The translations under genes and the position numbers were made by a program. Below are positions 25,173-38,217 of a stretch of DNA of 64,000 nt, one piece after another. The stretch's first letter is position 1, and every line of letters begins with the position of its first letter. Under the pieces are notes generated by a model that was not told the DNA's origin, did not search any database, and saw only the letters and a list, made by a program, of their open reading frames with translations. Source of the stretch: Liolophura sinensis (Eukaryota > Mollusca > Polyplacophora > Chitonida > Chitonidae); the NCBI RefSeq assembly GCF_032854445.1, contig NC_088300.1, forward strand, positions 78,471,084-78,535,083, given 5' to 3'.

Positions 25173-27620
25173 AGTACATGTGTAATACTATATTACATGC
25201 TGCCTTTCAACAAAACATTGTTTCAATTTACAAGCTGTTCTCGCCCATAAAATCTTACAATAACCATATCATACTCATTTCATTCATCCACTTGATATAA
25301 GCAATTCTGTAAATATGGTTTCAATCCAGTCAATGTACACACTACAAACCTTAAGAAATGTTTCACATGGTAACAATGGTTCGTGTATCTACTGTAAACC
25401 ATCAAGTAGGACACAAGTAAACATACTGCATTTTCTGTAACACTTTCCCTACAAAAAGCATTTAATAAAATACAAGTAAAGATTTTTAAAATAACTTTAC
25501 CCAGGAGGATATCATCCTATCTTCCAATCAAAGCTCTGAAGTACATGTGTGTCAAGGAATGAGACTGTGTAACATGGCATACATGTACATTACTATTCCT
25601 CTTTGAGCTATACTTAAGTCTTCCGAGGGTTTAACACAACTCCAAACTGGAGCTTTTCCCATCGGGTTTGCCATAGGCTAACAACACTATTAACCTCAAC
25701 TGAAATGCTTCCTCAAACCAAAGTTCAGACGGATTTCCCAAAGTCCTGACAAGGAAAATCAAGCAGTCTCACAAGTTCTGCTTCTGCTTATGCATGTCTT
25801 ACCAGTTCTACCTGTACCTGTACCTCTAAAGACTAAAAGCTGCACCATGGATGTCAATGGAAAACAATACAGATTTGTGCTTGATCATGGGTCAGTTTGG
25901 TAAGAAGGTAATACTGATATAGGAGACCAATAGAGCAGATATCTATACAGCTACCACACTGGCTGTTAAAAAGCAAAAGCCTTAATAGTGCCTTGCTTTC
26001 AGTGTCTCCTTGAACAGGTTAACATACCACATTCCTGTCAGTGACAAGTATATTAAAGCGAGTGGCCAACCTTGGAGGACTAGGGCATCAGCAAATCTCA
26101 ATCTGTGCACATGGTGTATATATTCTACCTAATAGGGGAACGGATCAGTTAGCACTTCTTCCCTCAATCCTTAATCACATCAGAAAAAAGGCAGGCAAAT
26201 AAATATTTCACCTACACAATCTCTGTTCAGATTGAGATGCCAGCTGTAAAACTGTGCTTTCAACTTGTCAAAAGAGAGAAAGGAGTTTTCATGTCAATTA
26301 GCTTTCAGATTGGACAGGTATCTGCTTGGAGCTACACAGAGGTTTAGACCAAATACTATTATCTCAAGCCCAACCACACTGTTCACACACTATCCACTCC
26401 TTTATTCATCATCAGCATTTGATTACAATGATGGAAAAGAAATTGTCATGTTACCAGGAAAAATTTGCTGGCAAGATAAACATGTTATTACTGGTGGGAT
26501 GGGCCCAGTGCACAGGACGCTTTGTCAATCTCATCAGTCTGGTCACCATGGCAATTCTTGTATTTGTATTTACAGCTACACTCTCGAAGACATGATGAAC
26601 TAGGACATAAAACCTGAATTGTGTAATGTGTATTAAACACACAAATCCTGATCATTCAGCTGACTTGAACAACCTACGTACACAGATGAGCTACATATAA
26701 ATGTGACCTTCACACATCTATATTCTCCTCTTCATCAACTCGAAAATGTGGTCAGGTGTGACACAAAATTATCCTGCTAAATCACTCAAACTTAATCGCT
26801 AAACAGCCAAACACCTGCGATCAGTGTTAAGCCAGCCTACAGCATTACTTCATTTACATGTAGCTTATGTGTCCATGTGCCTTGTATTTTTGTACAAGAC
26901 ATGAACACATCCAAAGTAGATACATAATTTTGAGCACAAATCACTTATTCTTATTATTCATATTAAAATAACATTGTTTACACACATCTCAAAGAACACA
27001 AAGGAAAAGGTAGGTAGCAAAAGGAGCAAATGCTGTCATTAAGGTGTGGTGGATTTAAAGGCAGTGCATAAACATACATTCCACATTTGGAGTGAGCACT
27101 TAAACTGTTACAATTATACATCCACTAAAACCCGACCTTTACTTTCAAATGTCTGTGAACTGCATGTCAATTCTGGGTGGTTATTAAAGATGGCAACTGA
27201 TAGATCAGTTGAGAGAGTTACTGTTGTTGTTAGCTAATGTACACGTATCTGAGCAGACTTGTGCAGAGGGAAGGTGTGTGTCACCCAGACTCACACTTTT
27301 ACCAAGTCAAGTAAAATACATGTACCTTAATTCATGAAGCGCAATCCTCCATACAATCCTCCATAGTTGTCATCCAAACAATGGCTCAACAATACCCAGT
27401 TCCCCAGAATAAATAAACGCCAGAAAACATTGCCTCATATGGACATCATTTCAGGTTTACAACGTGAAATTCAGTGAAATCTTAAGTTTTGCCAGCTGAC
27501 ACAATACAGCATAGTGATAATGAATTTGTGAATTGCTTGTAGATGTTTTCACTTTAAGGACTGGAGTTGCAACATGATCATTAGTGAAACAGGGGCTAGA
27601 TATGAGTTAGGTGTTAATTA
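25173..27620. other. Unique intronic sequence
   Basis: No arrays, exons or RNA genes recognised. Frames at 26265-26603 and 26326-26595 (plus) overlap each other and show no family features. Confidence 0.4.
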
Positions 27621-27627
27621 ATCTATT

Positions 27628-28675
27628 CACGGCCAAACTGTGGCATCTCCTCCCTTACAAGTTAACTGATCCAACCAGCATTCAGCCATACCCAACAACA
27701 CAAGTGGTGTCTACTCCCTCACAAGTTACCTGATCCAACCAACAGGAGTTCAGCCATACCTCACAAAACTGTGGCGTCTCCTCCCTTACAAGTTAACTGA
27801 TCCAGCCAGCCAGGTGTTCAGCCATATATACCAAAACTGTGATATCTACTCCCTCAGAAGTTAACCGATCCAACCAGCTAGGCGTTCCGTAATATATACC
27901 AAAACTGTGGTGTCTACTCCCTCACAAGTTAACTGATCCAGCCAGCCAGGTGTTCAGCCATATCTAGCAAAACCGTGGGGTCTACACCGTTAATACAAGT
28001 AATCTGAGCCAACTAGCCAGGTGTTCAGACATACCCAGGCAAAACTGTGGCGTCTACTCCCTTACAATTCATCTGATCCAACCCGTTAGGTGTTCAGCCA
28101 TACCTTACAAAACACTGTGATATCTACTCCCTTACAAGCTAACTGAGCCAACTAGCCAGGTGTTCAGTCATACCCAGACAAAACTGTGGCGTCTACTCCC
28201 ATACAATTCATCTGATCCAACCAGTTAGGTGTTCAGCCATACCTCACAAAACTATGGTGTCTACCCTCTTACAAGTTATCTGACCCGACCTAACCCCCTA
28301 CAAGTTTTCTGATCCAACCAGCTAGGCATTCAGCCATATCTACCGAAACTGTGGTGTCTACTCCCTTACAAGTTGAATAATCCAATCAACCAGATGTTCA
28401 GCTGTACCCCACAAAACTGTGGTGTGTACTCCCTTACAAGTCATCTGATCCAACCAACCAGGTGTTCAGCCAAACCTCACAAAATTGATGTCTACTCCAC
28501 AAGTTAACTGATCCAGTCAGCCAGGTGTTTACCCATATCCAGCAAAACGGTGGACTCCATTTCCAGTTATAAGACCCATACAATGAGCCTGGTGTTCTGT
28601 CGTTTCATGCAAAACTGTGTTATGTTTTCAATTACTAGTTATTCTACCTAACCAGCTAGGTGTTCAGCCATGTAG
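27628..28675. repeat. Diverged minisatellite, about 68-bp unit
   Basis: About fifteen copies of a module with aaaactgtggtgtctactcc, cttacaagttaactgatcca and ccaggtgttcagccatacc. Copies carry many substitutions and indels, pointing to an older array than its neighbours. Confidence 0.85.
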
Positions 28676-29045
28676 TTAACATACACCCTGACCTGACCAG
28701 CCAATTCATCCTATTTACGGGTGTATTTGGCCCCATCAGCAATGTGTTTAATATGAGTAAAACATATGGCTTATACACGTAAACCAGTGTCCAATCTGTG
28801 AGCTGCATGGTGTTCAATTAAATCTGGCCAAAGTTTCAATACTGCATGGTTTATGTCATACATGTTTTGTGGTATAATCACAAGCTCAAAAATACAGAAA
28901 AGGGAACAGAAAAAATGATGTAAAACATTTCTCACACTCAAATAGTATAGTGGATGTCATGTACATGTAATTTGTGCAGATTAAACTGAGCACAAGGGGT
29001 GTAAGGATACCCAAGAAAGGTGTGTTAGTAACAAGGCAGTAGGAC

Positions 29046-29555
29046 AACCTTGTACATGTAGCACAGAGCTTTGTACATGTAGCACTGATCCTTGTAGATC
29101 TAACACTGATCTCAGTACATGTAGCACTGATCCCTGTACATGTAACTCTGATCCCTGTACATGTAGCACTGATCCCTGTACATGTAACACTGATGCCTAT
29201 ATGTAACACTGATCTCTGTATTTGTAGCACTGATCCTTGTATATGTAACACTGACCCTTGTACATGTAACACTGATCCCTATACATGTAGCACTGATCCC
29301 TGTACATGTAACATTGATCCCTGTACATGTAACACTGATCCCTGTATATGTAGCACTGATCCTTGTACATGTAACACTGATCCCTGTACACGTACCACTG
29401 ATCCCTGTACATGTACCACTGATCCTTGTACATGTAACACTGATCCTTGTACATGTAACATGGATCTCTGTGAATGTAGCACTGATCCTTGTACATGTAA
29501 CACTGACCCTTGTACATGTAGCACTGATCCCTGTACATGTAACAATGGTTTAGCT
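29046..29555. repeat. Minisatellite, 21-bp unit (GTACATGTAACACTGATCCCT)
   Basis: About twenty-four copies. Since 21 is a multiple of three, frames stay open on both strands: a plus frame repeats CTCNTDP and minus frames repeat MLHVQGS and QCYMYRD. Each unit contains the palindromic core tgtacatgta. There is no coding evidence beyond openness. Confidence 0.95.
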
Positions 29556-29774
29556 CTGCCACACTAGTCCTCTAACAAGTCCAGGACCAGCAGGTGGTTT
29601 ATGTTATCGTCAGATAATGACACAATTACCTTTCCACCTGCAATACAACAACCAGACCACAAGCTATAATGATGAAACAGTTTAATTTCCAGTCAAACAT
29701 TAAATTCACCATGTTTCTATGGGAGCTGTTTGGTATTCCAATCACGTCCAAGTACACTGAAGTACCGTACTAAC

Positions 29775-31560
29775 AACAGGAAAGTTCTGAGTGTGTGAAT
29801 GACCAACAGCGGTGTTCTGGGTGTGTGAACTACCAACAGGAGGGTTCTGAGTGTGTGAATGACCAACAGGAGTGATCTAAAGTGTGAACTACCAACATGG
29901 GTGATCTGGTGTGTGAACTACCAACAGCAGTGTTCTGGGTGTGTGAACTATCAACAGGGGTGTTCTGGGTGAGTGACCTACCAACAGGGGTGTTCTGGGT
30001 GTGTGTAGTACCAACAGGGGTATTCTGGTGTGTAAACTACAAGCAGGAGTGTGCTGGTGTGTGAACTACCAACAGGAGTGATCTAAAGTGTGAACTACCA
30101 ACAGGAGTATTCTGAATGTGTCAACTACCAACAAAAGTGATCTGGTGTGTGAGGTACCAACAGGAGTGTTCTGGTGTGTGAACTACCAACATGGGTGATC
30201 TGGTGTGTGAACTACCAACACAGGTGTTCTGGGTGTGGGTAGTACCAACAGGGGTGTTCTGGGTGTGTGAACCACCAACAGGAGTGATCTGGTGTGTAAC
30301 CTACAAGCAGGAGTGTGCTCGTGTGTGAACTACCAACAGAATTGTTCTGGGTGTGTGAACTACCAACAGGGGTGTTCTGGGTGTGTGAAGTAACAACAAG
30401 GATGTTCTGGTGTGTGAACTACCAACAGGGGTGTTCTGGGTGTTTGAACTATCAAAAGGGGTGTTTTGTGTGTGTGAACTACCAAAGTGAGTGTTCTGGG
30501 TGTGTCAACTACAAACAGGAGTGTTATGGGTGTGAGAACTGCCAACATGGGTGATTTGGTGTGTGAAATACAAACAGGAGTGTTCTAAGTGTGGAAACTA
30601 CCAACAGGAGTGTTATGAGTGTGTGGACTACCAACAGGAATGTTCTTAGTGTGGGAACTACCAACTGGAGTGTTGTAAGTGTGGAAACTACCAACAGGGG
30701 TGTTCGGAGTGTGTGAATTACCAACAAGAGTGTTATGAGTGTGTAATCTACCAACAGGAGTGTTCTGAGCGTGTGGACTATCAACAGGAGTGTTATGAGT
30801 GTGTGGACTACCAACAGGAGTGTTCTGAGTGTGTGGACTATCAACAGGAGTGTTATGAGTGTGTAATCTACCAACAGGAGTGTTCTGAGTGTGTAATCTA
30901 CCAACATGAGTGATCTGGCTTTGTGAACTACCAACACAAGTGTCATGAATATGTGAACTACCAGCTGGAGTGTTTTGAGTCTGTGAAGTACCAACAGGAG
31001 TGTTCTGAGTGTGTGGACCGTCAACAGGAGGGTTTCAACTACCAATAAGAGTGTTATGAGTGTATGGGCTACCAACAGGAGTGTTTTGAGTGTGTGAACT
31101 ACCAACAGGGATAGAATGAGTGTGTGGACTACCTACAGGAGTATTCTGAGCGCATGGGCTACCAACAGGAGTGTTCTGAGTGTATGGGCTACCAACATGA
31201 GTGTTTTTAGTGTGTGAACGACCAACAGGGATGATATGAGAGTGTGGATTACCAACAGGAGTGTTCTGAGTGAATGGGCTACCAACAGGAGTGTTTTGAG
31301 TGCGTGAACGACCAACAGGGATGATATGAGAGTGTGGATTAACAACAGGAGTGTTTTGAGTGTGTGAACCACAAACATGAGTGTTCTGAGTGTGTGGACT
31401 ATTAACAGGAATGTTTTGAGTGTGTGAACTACCAACAGAAGTGTTCTGAGTGCATGGACTACCAACAGGAGTGTTTTGAATGTGTGAACTACCAACAGGG
31501 GTGGTATGAGTGTATATGAACGGACAATAGGTATGTGTGTGTGTTCACAAAGTGGATATG
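29775..31560. repeat. Minisatellite, about 30-bp unit (GTGTGAACTACCAACAGGAG)
   Basis: About fifty-nine copies of a unit ending tgttctgagt, with length varying from 28 to 31 bases. The left half mostly carries ttctgggtgtgtgaac; the right half carries ttctgagtgtgtggac and ggctaccaacagg variants, so there is a left-to-right drift in unit type. Minus frames encode repetitive hydrophobic peptides (HTLRTLLLVV) with no gene context. Confidence 0.95.
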
Positions 31561-34475
31561 TGACACTGAACATATCTTCTCAATCTGAAATGGCACATTT
31601 AATTAACATGTCTGCTGCAGATGTGCATGCCTTCCAGCACTGATATTCCAGTTGTATACATAATTGTTGTTGGAGGATGTATCGACCATACTTGTGGCAC
31701 AGGTTGGGTGAGTAAGGCCACCTGAATGTGGTGAGACTATGTGAGAAAAGCCACACATGTACAGTGACATTACATAATCCGTTATCTACTACCAAACCCT
31801 CACTTAACAGTTGAGACCATTACACCATTAAATTCAGACTCCATTATATGCCTATGGGTTTCCTGAACTGCTCATACAACACAATATAGACATTCACACA
31901 CTCAGTCTATTGTATGATTTTTGGCACAATAGGGGGAATGAGTATCCTTTTTTTAAGAGGCTATACCAGAGATTTTGGCCAAAAATGACTTTGGGAACTG
32001 TACTGTACATTTAGGAACTAGTGAGTCTACTCACAGAACTTGAGGAAACTTCGGAGGCAGTAAGTTCACACTCTGGTCTCCTATTTTAAGACACAGGAGC
32101 TTATTTCAAATATATTTTCTGACTTGTTCTGACAGTACCAAAACAAAGAGGGATGAAAAATAAACAGAGGATATACAATCAATGACCCAGTGTATCAATT
32201 TTATTAAAGGAGTGGTGTAATTTTCATTTGTTCTGAGCCTTACAGAGTTTAATTACATCATGAGTTTAATAAATTTGATATAATGGGTCACGAATTGCAA
32301 ATCCTGTTCATCCCATAATTTGTTTGGAACGGTTTTAGGTGATTGATAGAGATGACAGCCTCTGTTTGTTTTCACAAGTATGTAAATGATTTGTGTACTG
32401 ATATCAATATACGTCAAGCGGTTGGAGCCAAAGTTCACATTTAACTGAAAACAGTTCTAGAAACCAGGGGAAATCTGTGATTTCTGTGAAGAGATAGCAC
32501 AATACAGTCCATTAGTGTGCTATTAGAGGATGAGCTTTGATTTTTTTTCTCTTGAAAATATCAGCATTCATAACTGCTCATTTATTGAAACATTTGGTTC
32601 CAAAACTGTGACCTACATTGTAATTCTAGGTCATATCTCAATGCCGTCATGCGATGACTTGCAGGGTGCGAAAAACAGTGTTTTCGAAATCATACTGAGG
32701 GAAATATTCAAATATATGCTTTCAACTTGAACAATTCGCCTCAAAACTTATTTGTAGCAAATAGAATGGACTAGACCTAAGAATAATCTTGAGTTATATC
32801 AGTTGCAGACCAGTTCATACACGAGACAACTCTTTTGTGCTCTACAAAGTTGTAAGGTAAGTTTGTAGGTGTTTAATTTCGTGAAAATCTGATACCGAGG
32901 CATACTGCTTTCGTTGATGGTTGAACTTCAGTTCACTGTTTGTGAGTACTGGTGCCTTGCATAGGCTTACAGCGTCAAGTGCCTCATTTCCTTTCACCAA
33001 GCTTTGCTATTTTTGACATTTCATGAAGATAAATTTTATGGCTATCTGGCGTCCAAAAACTTAACTGTTTGGTACCAAGAACTGCTGTCCCAGTGCAGTA
33101 AGTGAAAGCTAACCTGGCTTTTATTCCCCACTGCAACAAATAACAGAAGTAGTCCGGGATGCAGTTGTACTTTTTCATTGGATAAGCTTGTCAATGAAAG
33201 TTCAGGTGACCAATCAAAACTTTGGGTTATTTATATTTATGTGGAGTATTGAAATTTACATCACTGCTGTTATATCACTGACACAGGCAAATAATGGGAT
33301 AAACAAAAATACCATACATCATATTCTTACATTTGATGTTTGTATGAATGTTACCAATTAATCTTCATCTCTTCTGCCAAACAATATGCAAAACCAAATG
33401 AAACCAGTACTGAACAAGCTTAGTAGCTGGCTGGTTCCTCGCTACTCGCCAGGAAATCCAACAGCAGCCAGACTAGATTACGTAAGTGATTGATGAAAAT
33501 CAATCCAAACCATCCCAACAATTTCATTCTGATGAAATTCAATATGATCATCCAAACCAGACATGGCTTCAGCCATTCACAAAGAAAATCTTTGTCATTT
33601 ATGACATTTCCATCATACAAATGAACCAAGAAGAATACATTGTTTGAGGTTCTTGCCTTCATGCGGTCAGAATTTAAATGTAGAGTATTTATATCAGGTA
33701 TTGAATTGCAATTTTCTGGTAGAATAAGTTCTACTTGATTCAAGTGGGCAGGCTGACATACTCATGTCCAGGCAGTCCTAAGATGACTGGAAACTTGAAC
33801 AAAAAAAAAGCCCTGGAAATTCTTCCCACTTTTGCATTGATCAATGTCAATTGGTATAATCATTGGAGAGAAACATTACATTCTGAACATGTCGCTGGGA
33901 AATGGTGAGAAAGGGTGAACACATGGGATGAGGGAAAGGCAGAAATGGCCGGCTGATTAGATCAGGGAGACAGATGAAGACAGAGGAAATAAAAGCTCTC
34001 TTCAATTAATGTCCTCCCAGAAGCCAGACTGACCAGTGTCCAGCACTCTTCGATTTCCCAGCAGTCAGTCTACCCAGATTGTCGACCAGTGGTCACAATT
34101 TGACAGGTTTCTATAATTATACAAGTGCAGTAGTCGTGGATCTTCATTTACTGGCTGACTGGACTTGTTGGTGTCTGCCTGTACAGCATGTATAGAAACA
34201 CGCCGTCTCAGCACCGATGCTGCACAAGCCTAGTCTTAATCACACATTCATACTCTCACGGTGGATGAACCAAGTCACAACAGGCTACAGTACACAGGCT
34301 ACACAGGCTACATTACACAGGCTACAGTACACAAATGACACTCAAGGCAAGATATCCATGGAATATTTGCAAATATTGCACTGGTAAACTACACGTATAC
34401 ATGTATATGCTGATCACAGCTAGCACATAATGAGATGTAGACAAGGAATCCCAGCTGATGTGCATGGATATTGAT
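31561..34475. other. Unique intronic sequence
   Basis: No exon or array recognised. Frames such as 33420-33743 (minus, 107 codons) have no supporting features. A short imperfect (acaggctac) cluster occurs at about 34280-34335. Confidence 0.4.
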
Positions 34476-34545
34476 ATGGGACCATAGGCAATGAAATGGG
34501 ACCATAGGCAATGAAATGGGACCATAGGCAATGAAATGGGATTAT
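34476..34545. repeat. Short tandem repeat, 20-bp unit (GGGACCATAGGCAATGAAAT)
   Basis: Three exact copies plus a partial fourth, with minimal divergence. Confidence 0.9.
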
Positions 34546-34754
34546 CAGTTGCATGGCAAATATGAGACAAAGGACATGAAAATTGAACTCTTGAGCTCAT
34601 CAACCTGTATCCAAGCCTTCTCATTCTATCCACATAGCATTACAGATCAAAGGCTTGAGGACTACAATGTATCTAGTACAGGTGTCTGTACGTACTTGTA
34701 AATGTAGAGGTGCAGGTTATACACAGGGATGATACAAACACAAGAAAACAGCAC

Positions 34755-37700
34755 TTCCCTTGTTCAGACTTGTGTGTGTCCGTGTAGCTGGTCCTCGACT
34801 CTCCCATTGTTCAGACTTGTGTGTGTCCGTGTAGCTGGTCCTCGACTCTCCCATTGTTCAGACCTGTGTTTGTCTGGGTAGCTGGTCCTCGGGTCTCCCA
34901 CTGTACAGACCTTGTCTGTGTCTGTGTAGCTGGTCCTAGAGTCTCCCATTGTTCAGACCTGTGTTTGTCTGGGTAGCTGGTCCTCGGGTCTCCCATTGTA
35001 CAGACCCTGTCTGTGTCTGTGAATGGGAGACCTCAAGTCTCCCATTGTTCAGACCTGTGTGTATCTGTGTAGCTGGTCCTAGAGTCTCCCATTGTTCAGA
35101 CGTGTGTGTGTCTGTGTAGCTGGTCCTCAAGTCTCCCATTGTTCAGACCTGTGTTTGTCTGGGTAGCTGGTCCTCGAGTCTCCCACTGTACAGACCCTGT
35201 CTGTGTCTGTGTAGCTGGTCCTAGAGTCTCCCATTGTTCAGACTTGTGTGTGTCTGTGTAGCTGGTCCTCAAGTCTCCCACTGTTCAGACGTGTGTGTTT
35301 CTGTGTAGCTGGTCCTCAAGTCTCCCATTGTTCAGACCTGTGTTTGTCTGGGTAGCTAGTCCTCGAGTCTCCCATTGTACAGACCCTGTCTGTGTCTGTG
35401 TAGCTGGTCCTAGAGTCTCCCATTGTTCAGACTTGTGTGTGCTGTGTAGCTGGTCCTAGAGTCTCTGATTGTTTAGACCTGTGTGTGTCTGTGTAGCTGG
35501 TCCTCAAGTCTCCCATTCTTCAGACCTGTGTGTGTCTGTGTAGCTGGTCCTCAAGTCTCCCATTGTTTAGACCTGTGTGTGCTGTGTAGCTGGTCCTCAA
35601 GTCTCCCATTCTTCACACCTGTGTGTGCTGTGTAGCTGGTCCTAGAGCCTCCCATTGTTTAGACCTGTGTGTGTCTGTGTAGCTGGTCCTCAAGTCTCCC
35701 ATTCTTCACACCTGTGTGTGTCTGTGAAGCTGATCCTAGAGTCTCCCATTGTACAGACCCTGTCTGTGTCTGTGTAGCTGGTCCTCAAGTCTCCCATTGT
35801 TCAGACCTGTGTGTGTCTGTGTAGCTGGTCCTCGACTCTCCCATTGTTTAGACCTGTGCGTGTCTGTGTGGCTGGTCCTCGAGCCTCCCATTGTTCAGAC
35901 GTGTGTGTGTCTGTGTAGCTGGTCCTCAAGTCTCCCATTGTTCAGACCTGTGTTTGTCTGGGTAGCTGGTCCTCGAGTCTCCCACTGTACAGACCCTGTC
36001 TGTGTCTGTGTAGCTGGTCCTAGAGTCTCCCATTGTTCAGACTTGTGTGTGTCTGTGTAGCTGGTCCTCAAGTCTCCCACTGTTCAGACGTGTGTGTTTC
36101 TGTGTAGCTGGTCCTCAAGTCTCCCATTGTTCAGACCTGTGTTTGTCTGGGTAGCTAGTCCTCGAGTCTCCCATTGTACAGACCCTGTCTGTGTCTGTGT
36201 AGCTGGTCCTAGAGTCTCCCATTGTTCAGACTTGTGTGTGCTGTGTAGCTGGTCCTAGAGTCTCTGATTGTTTAGACCTGTGTGTGTCTGTGTAGCTGGT
36301 CCTCAAGTCTCCCATTCTTCAGACCTGTGTGTGTCTGTGTAGCTGGTCCTCAAGTCTCCCATTGTTTAGACCTGTGTGTGCTGTGTAGCTGGTCCTCAAG
36401 TCTCCCATTCTTCACACCTGTGTGTGCTGTGTAGCTGGTCCTAGAGCCTCCCATTGTTTAGACCTGTGTGTGTCTGTGTAGCTGGTCCTCAAGTCTCCCA
36501 TTCTTCAGACCTGTGTGTGTCTGTGAAGCTGATCCTAGAGTCTCCCATTGTTCAAACCCTGTCTGTGTCTGTGTAGCTGGTCCTCAAGTCTCCCATTCTT
36601 CACACCTGTGTGTGTCTGTGAAGCTGATCCTAGAGTCTCCCATTGTACAGACCCTGTCTGTGTCTGTGAAGCTGGTCCTCAAGTCTCCCATTGTTCAGAC
36701 CTGTGTGTGTCTGTGTAGCTGGTCCTCGACTCTCCCATTGTTTAGACCTGTGCGTGTCTGTGTGGCTGGTCCTCGAGCCTCCCATTGTTCAGACCCTGTG
36801 TGTGTCTGTGTAGCTGGTCCTCAAGTCTCCCACTGTACAGACCTTGTCTGTGTCTGTGTAGCTGGTCCTAGAGTCTCCCATTGTTCAGACGTGTGTGTGT
36901 CTGTGTAGCTGGTCCTCAAGTCTCCCATTGTTTAGACCTGTGTGTGTCTGTGTAGCTGGTCCTAGAGTCTCCCATTGTACAGACCCTGTCTGTGTCTGTG
37001 TAGCTGGTCCTAGAGTCTCCCATTGTTCAGACTTGTGTGTGTCTGTGTAGCTGGTCCTCAAGTCTCCCATTGTTCAGACGTGTGTGTTTCTGTGTAGCTG
37101 GTCCTCAAGTCTCCCATTGTTTAGACCTGTGTTTGTCTGGGTAGCTAGTCTTCGAGTCTCCCATTGTACAGACCCTGTCTGTGTCTGTGTAGCTGGTCCT
37201 AGAGTCTCCCATTGTTCAGACTTGTGTGTGCTGTGTATCTGGTCCTAGAGTCTCTGATTGTTTAGACCTGTGTGTGTCTGTGTAGCTGGTCCTCAAGTCT
37301 CCCATTCTTCACACCTGTGTGTGCTGTGTAGCTGGTCCTAGAGTCTCCCATTGTTTAGACCTGTGCATGTCTGTGTGGCTGGTCCTCGAGCCTCCCATTG
37401 TTCAGACCCTGTGTGTGTCTGTGTAGCTGGTCCTAGAGTCTCCCATTGTACAGACCCTGTCTGTGTCTGTGTAGCTGGTCCTAGAGTCTCCCATTGTTCA
37501 GACTTGTGTGTGTCTGTGTAGCTGGTCCTCAAGTCTCCCATTGTTCAGACGTGTGTGTGTTTCTGTGTAGCTGGTCCTCAAGTCTCCCATTGTTTAGACC
37601 TGTGTTTGTCTGGGTAGCTAGTCTTCGAGTCTCCCATTGTACAGACCCTGTCTGTGTCTGTGTAGCTGGTCCTAGAGTCTCCCATTGTTCAGACTTGTGT

Positions 37701-38034
37701 GTGCTGTGTATCTGGTCCTAGAGTCTCTGATTGTTTAGACCTGTGTGTGTCTGTGTAGCTGGTCCTCAAGTCTCCCATTCTTCACACCTGTGTGTGCTGT
37801 GTAGCTGGTCCTAGAGTCTCCCATTGTTTAGACCTGTGCGTGTCTGTGTGGCTGGTCCTCGAGCCTCCCATTGTTCAGACCCTGTGTGTGTCTGTGTAGC
37901 TGGTCCTAGAGTCTCCCATTGTTCAGACCTGTTTGTGTCTGTGTAGCTGGTCCTGGAGTTTCCCATTGTTCAGACCTGTTTGTGTCTGTGTAGCTGGTCC
38001 TGGAGTCTCCCATTGTTTAGACCTGTGTGTGTCT
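34755..38034. repeat. Large minisatellite, 47-bp unit (about 70 copies) with higher-order repeats
   Basis: The unit is tctgtgtagctggtcctcaa then gtctcccattgttcagacct then gtgtgtg. Rare variants, such as ctgtgtagc lacking two bases and the gtctctgattgtttagacc unit, recur at fixed offsets. The gtctctgatt unit appears at 35461, 36260, 37250 and 37723: the first gap is 799 bases (17 units), the second 990 (about 21 units) and the third 473 (about 10 units). This shows repeated block duplications. Open frames on both strands follow from a stop-poor unit. Confidence 0.95.
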
Positions 38035-38217
38035 TCTTGTTTTTGCTTTCTTCTTCAGGATTACATGTATATACATGTAGCTGTGTCAATGTTATATCTA
38101 TCCACAAAGTTTTTAAACTGCATTTCAGGAATGCAAGGAAGAACTCTGTTTCTAATGATGCAGAATGCTACTCTGATGCATATAAATGATGTGTATAGTG
38201 ATAGTCAGTAATACAGC

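Noticed and set aside
24547-25179. Overlapping 123 to 210-codon minus frames
   Set aside because: These are produced by the stop-free 40-bp array in all frames within the TMEM128 intron.
29193-29567. CTCNTDP repeat frame suggestive of a cysteine-rich or antifreeze-like protein
   Set aside because: It is the 21-bp minisatellite inside an intron. The minus strand is open too, and there is no signal peptide or exon structure.
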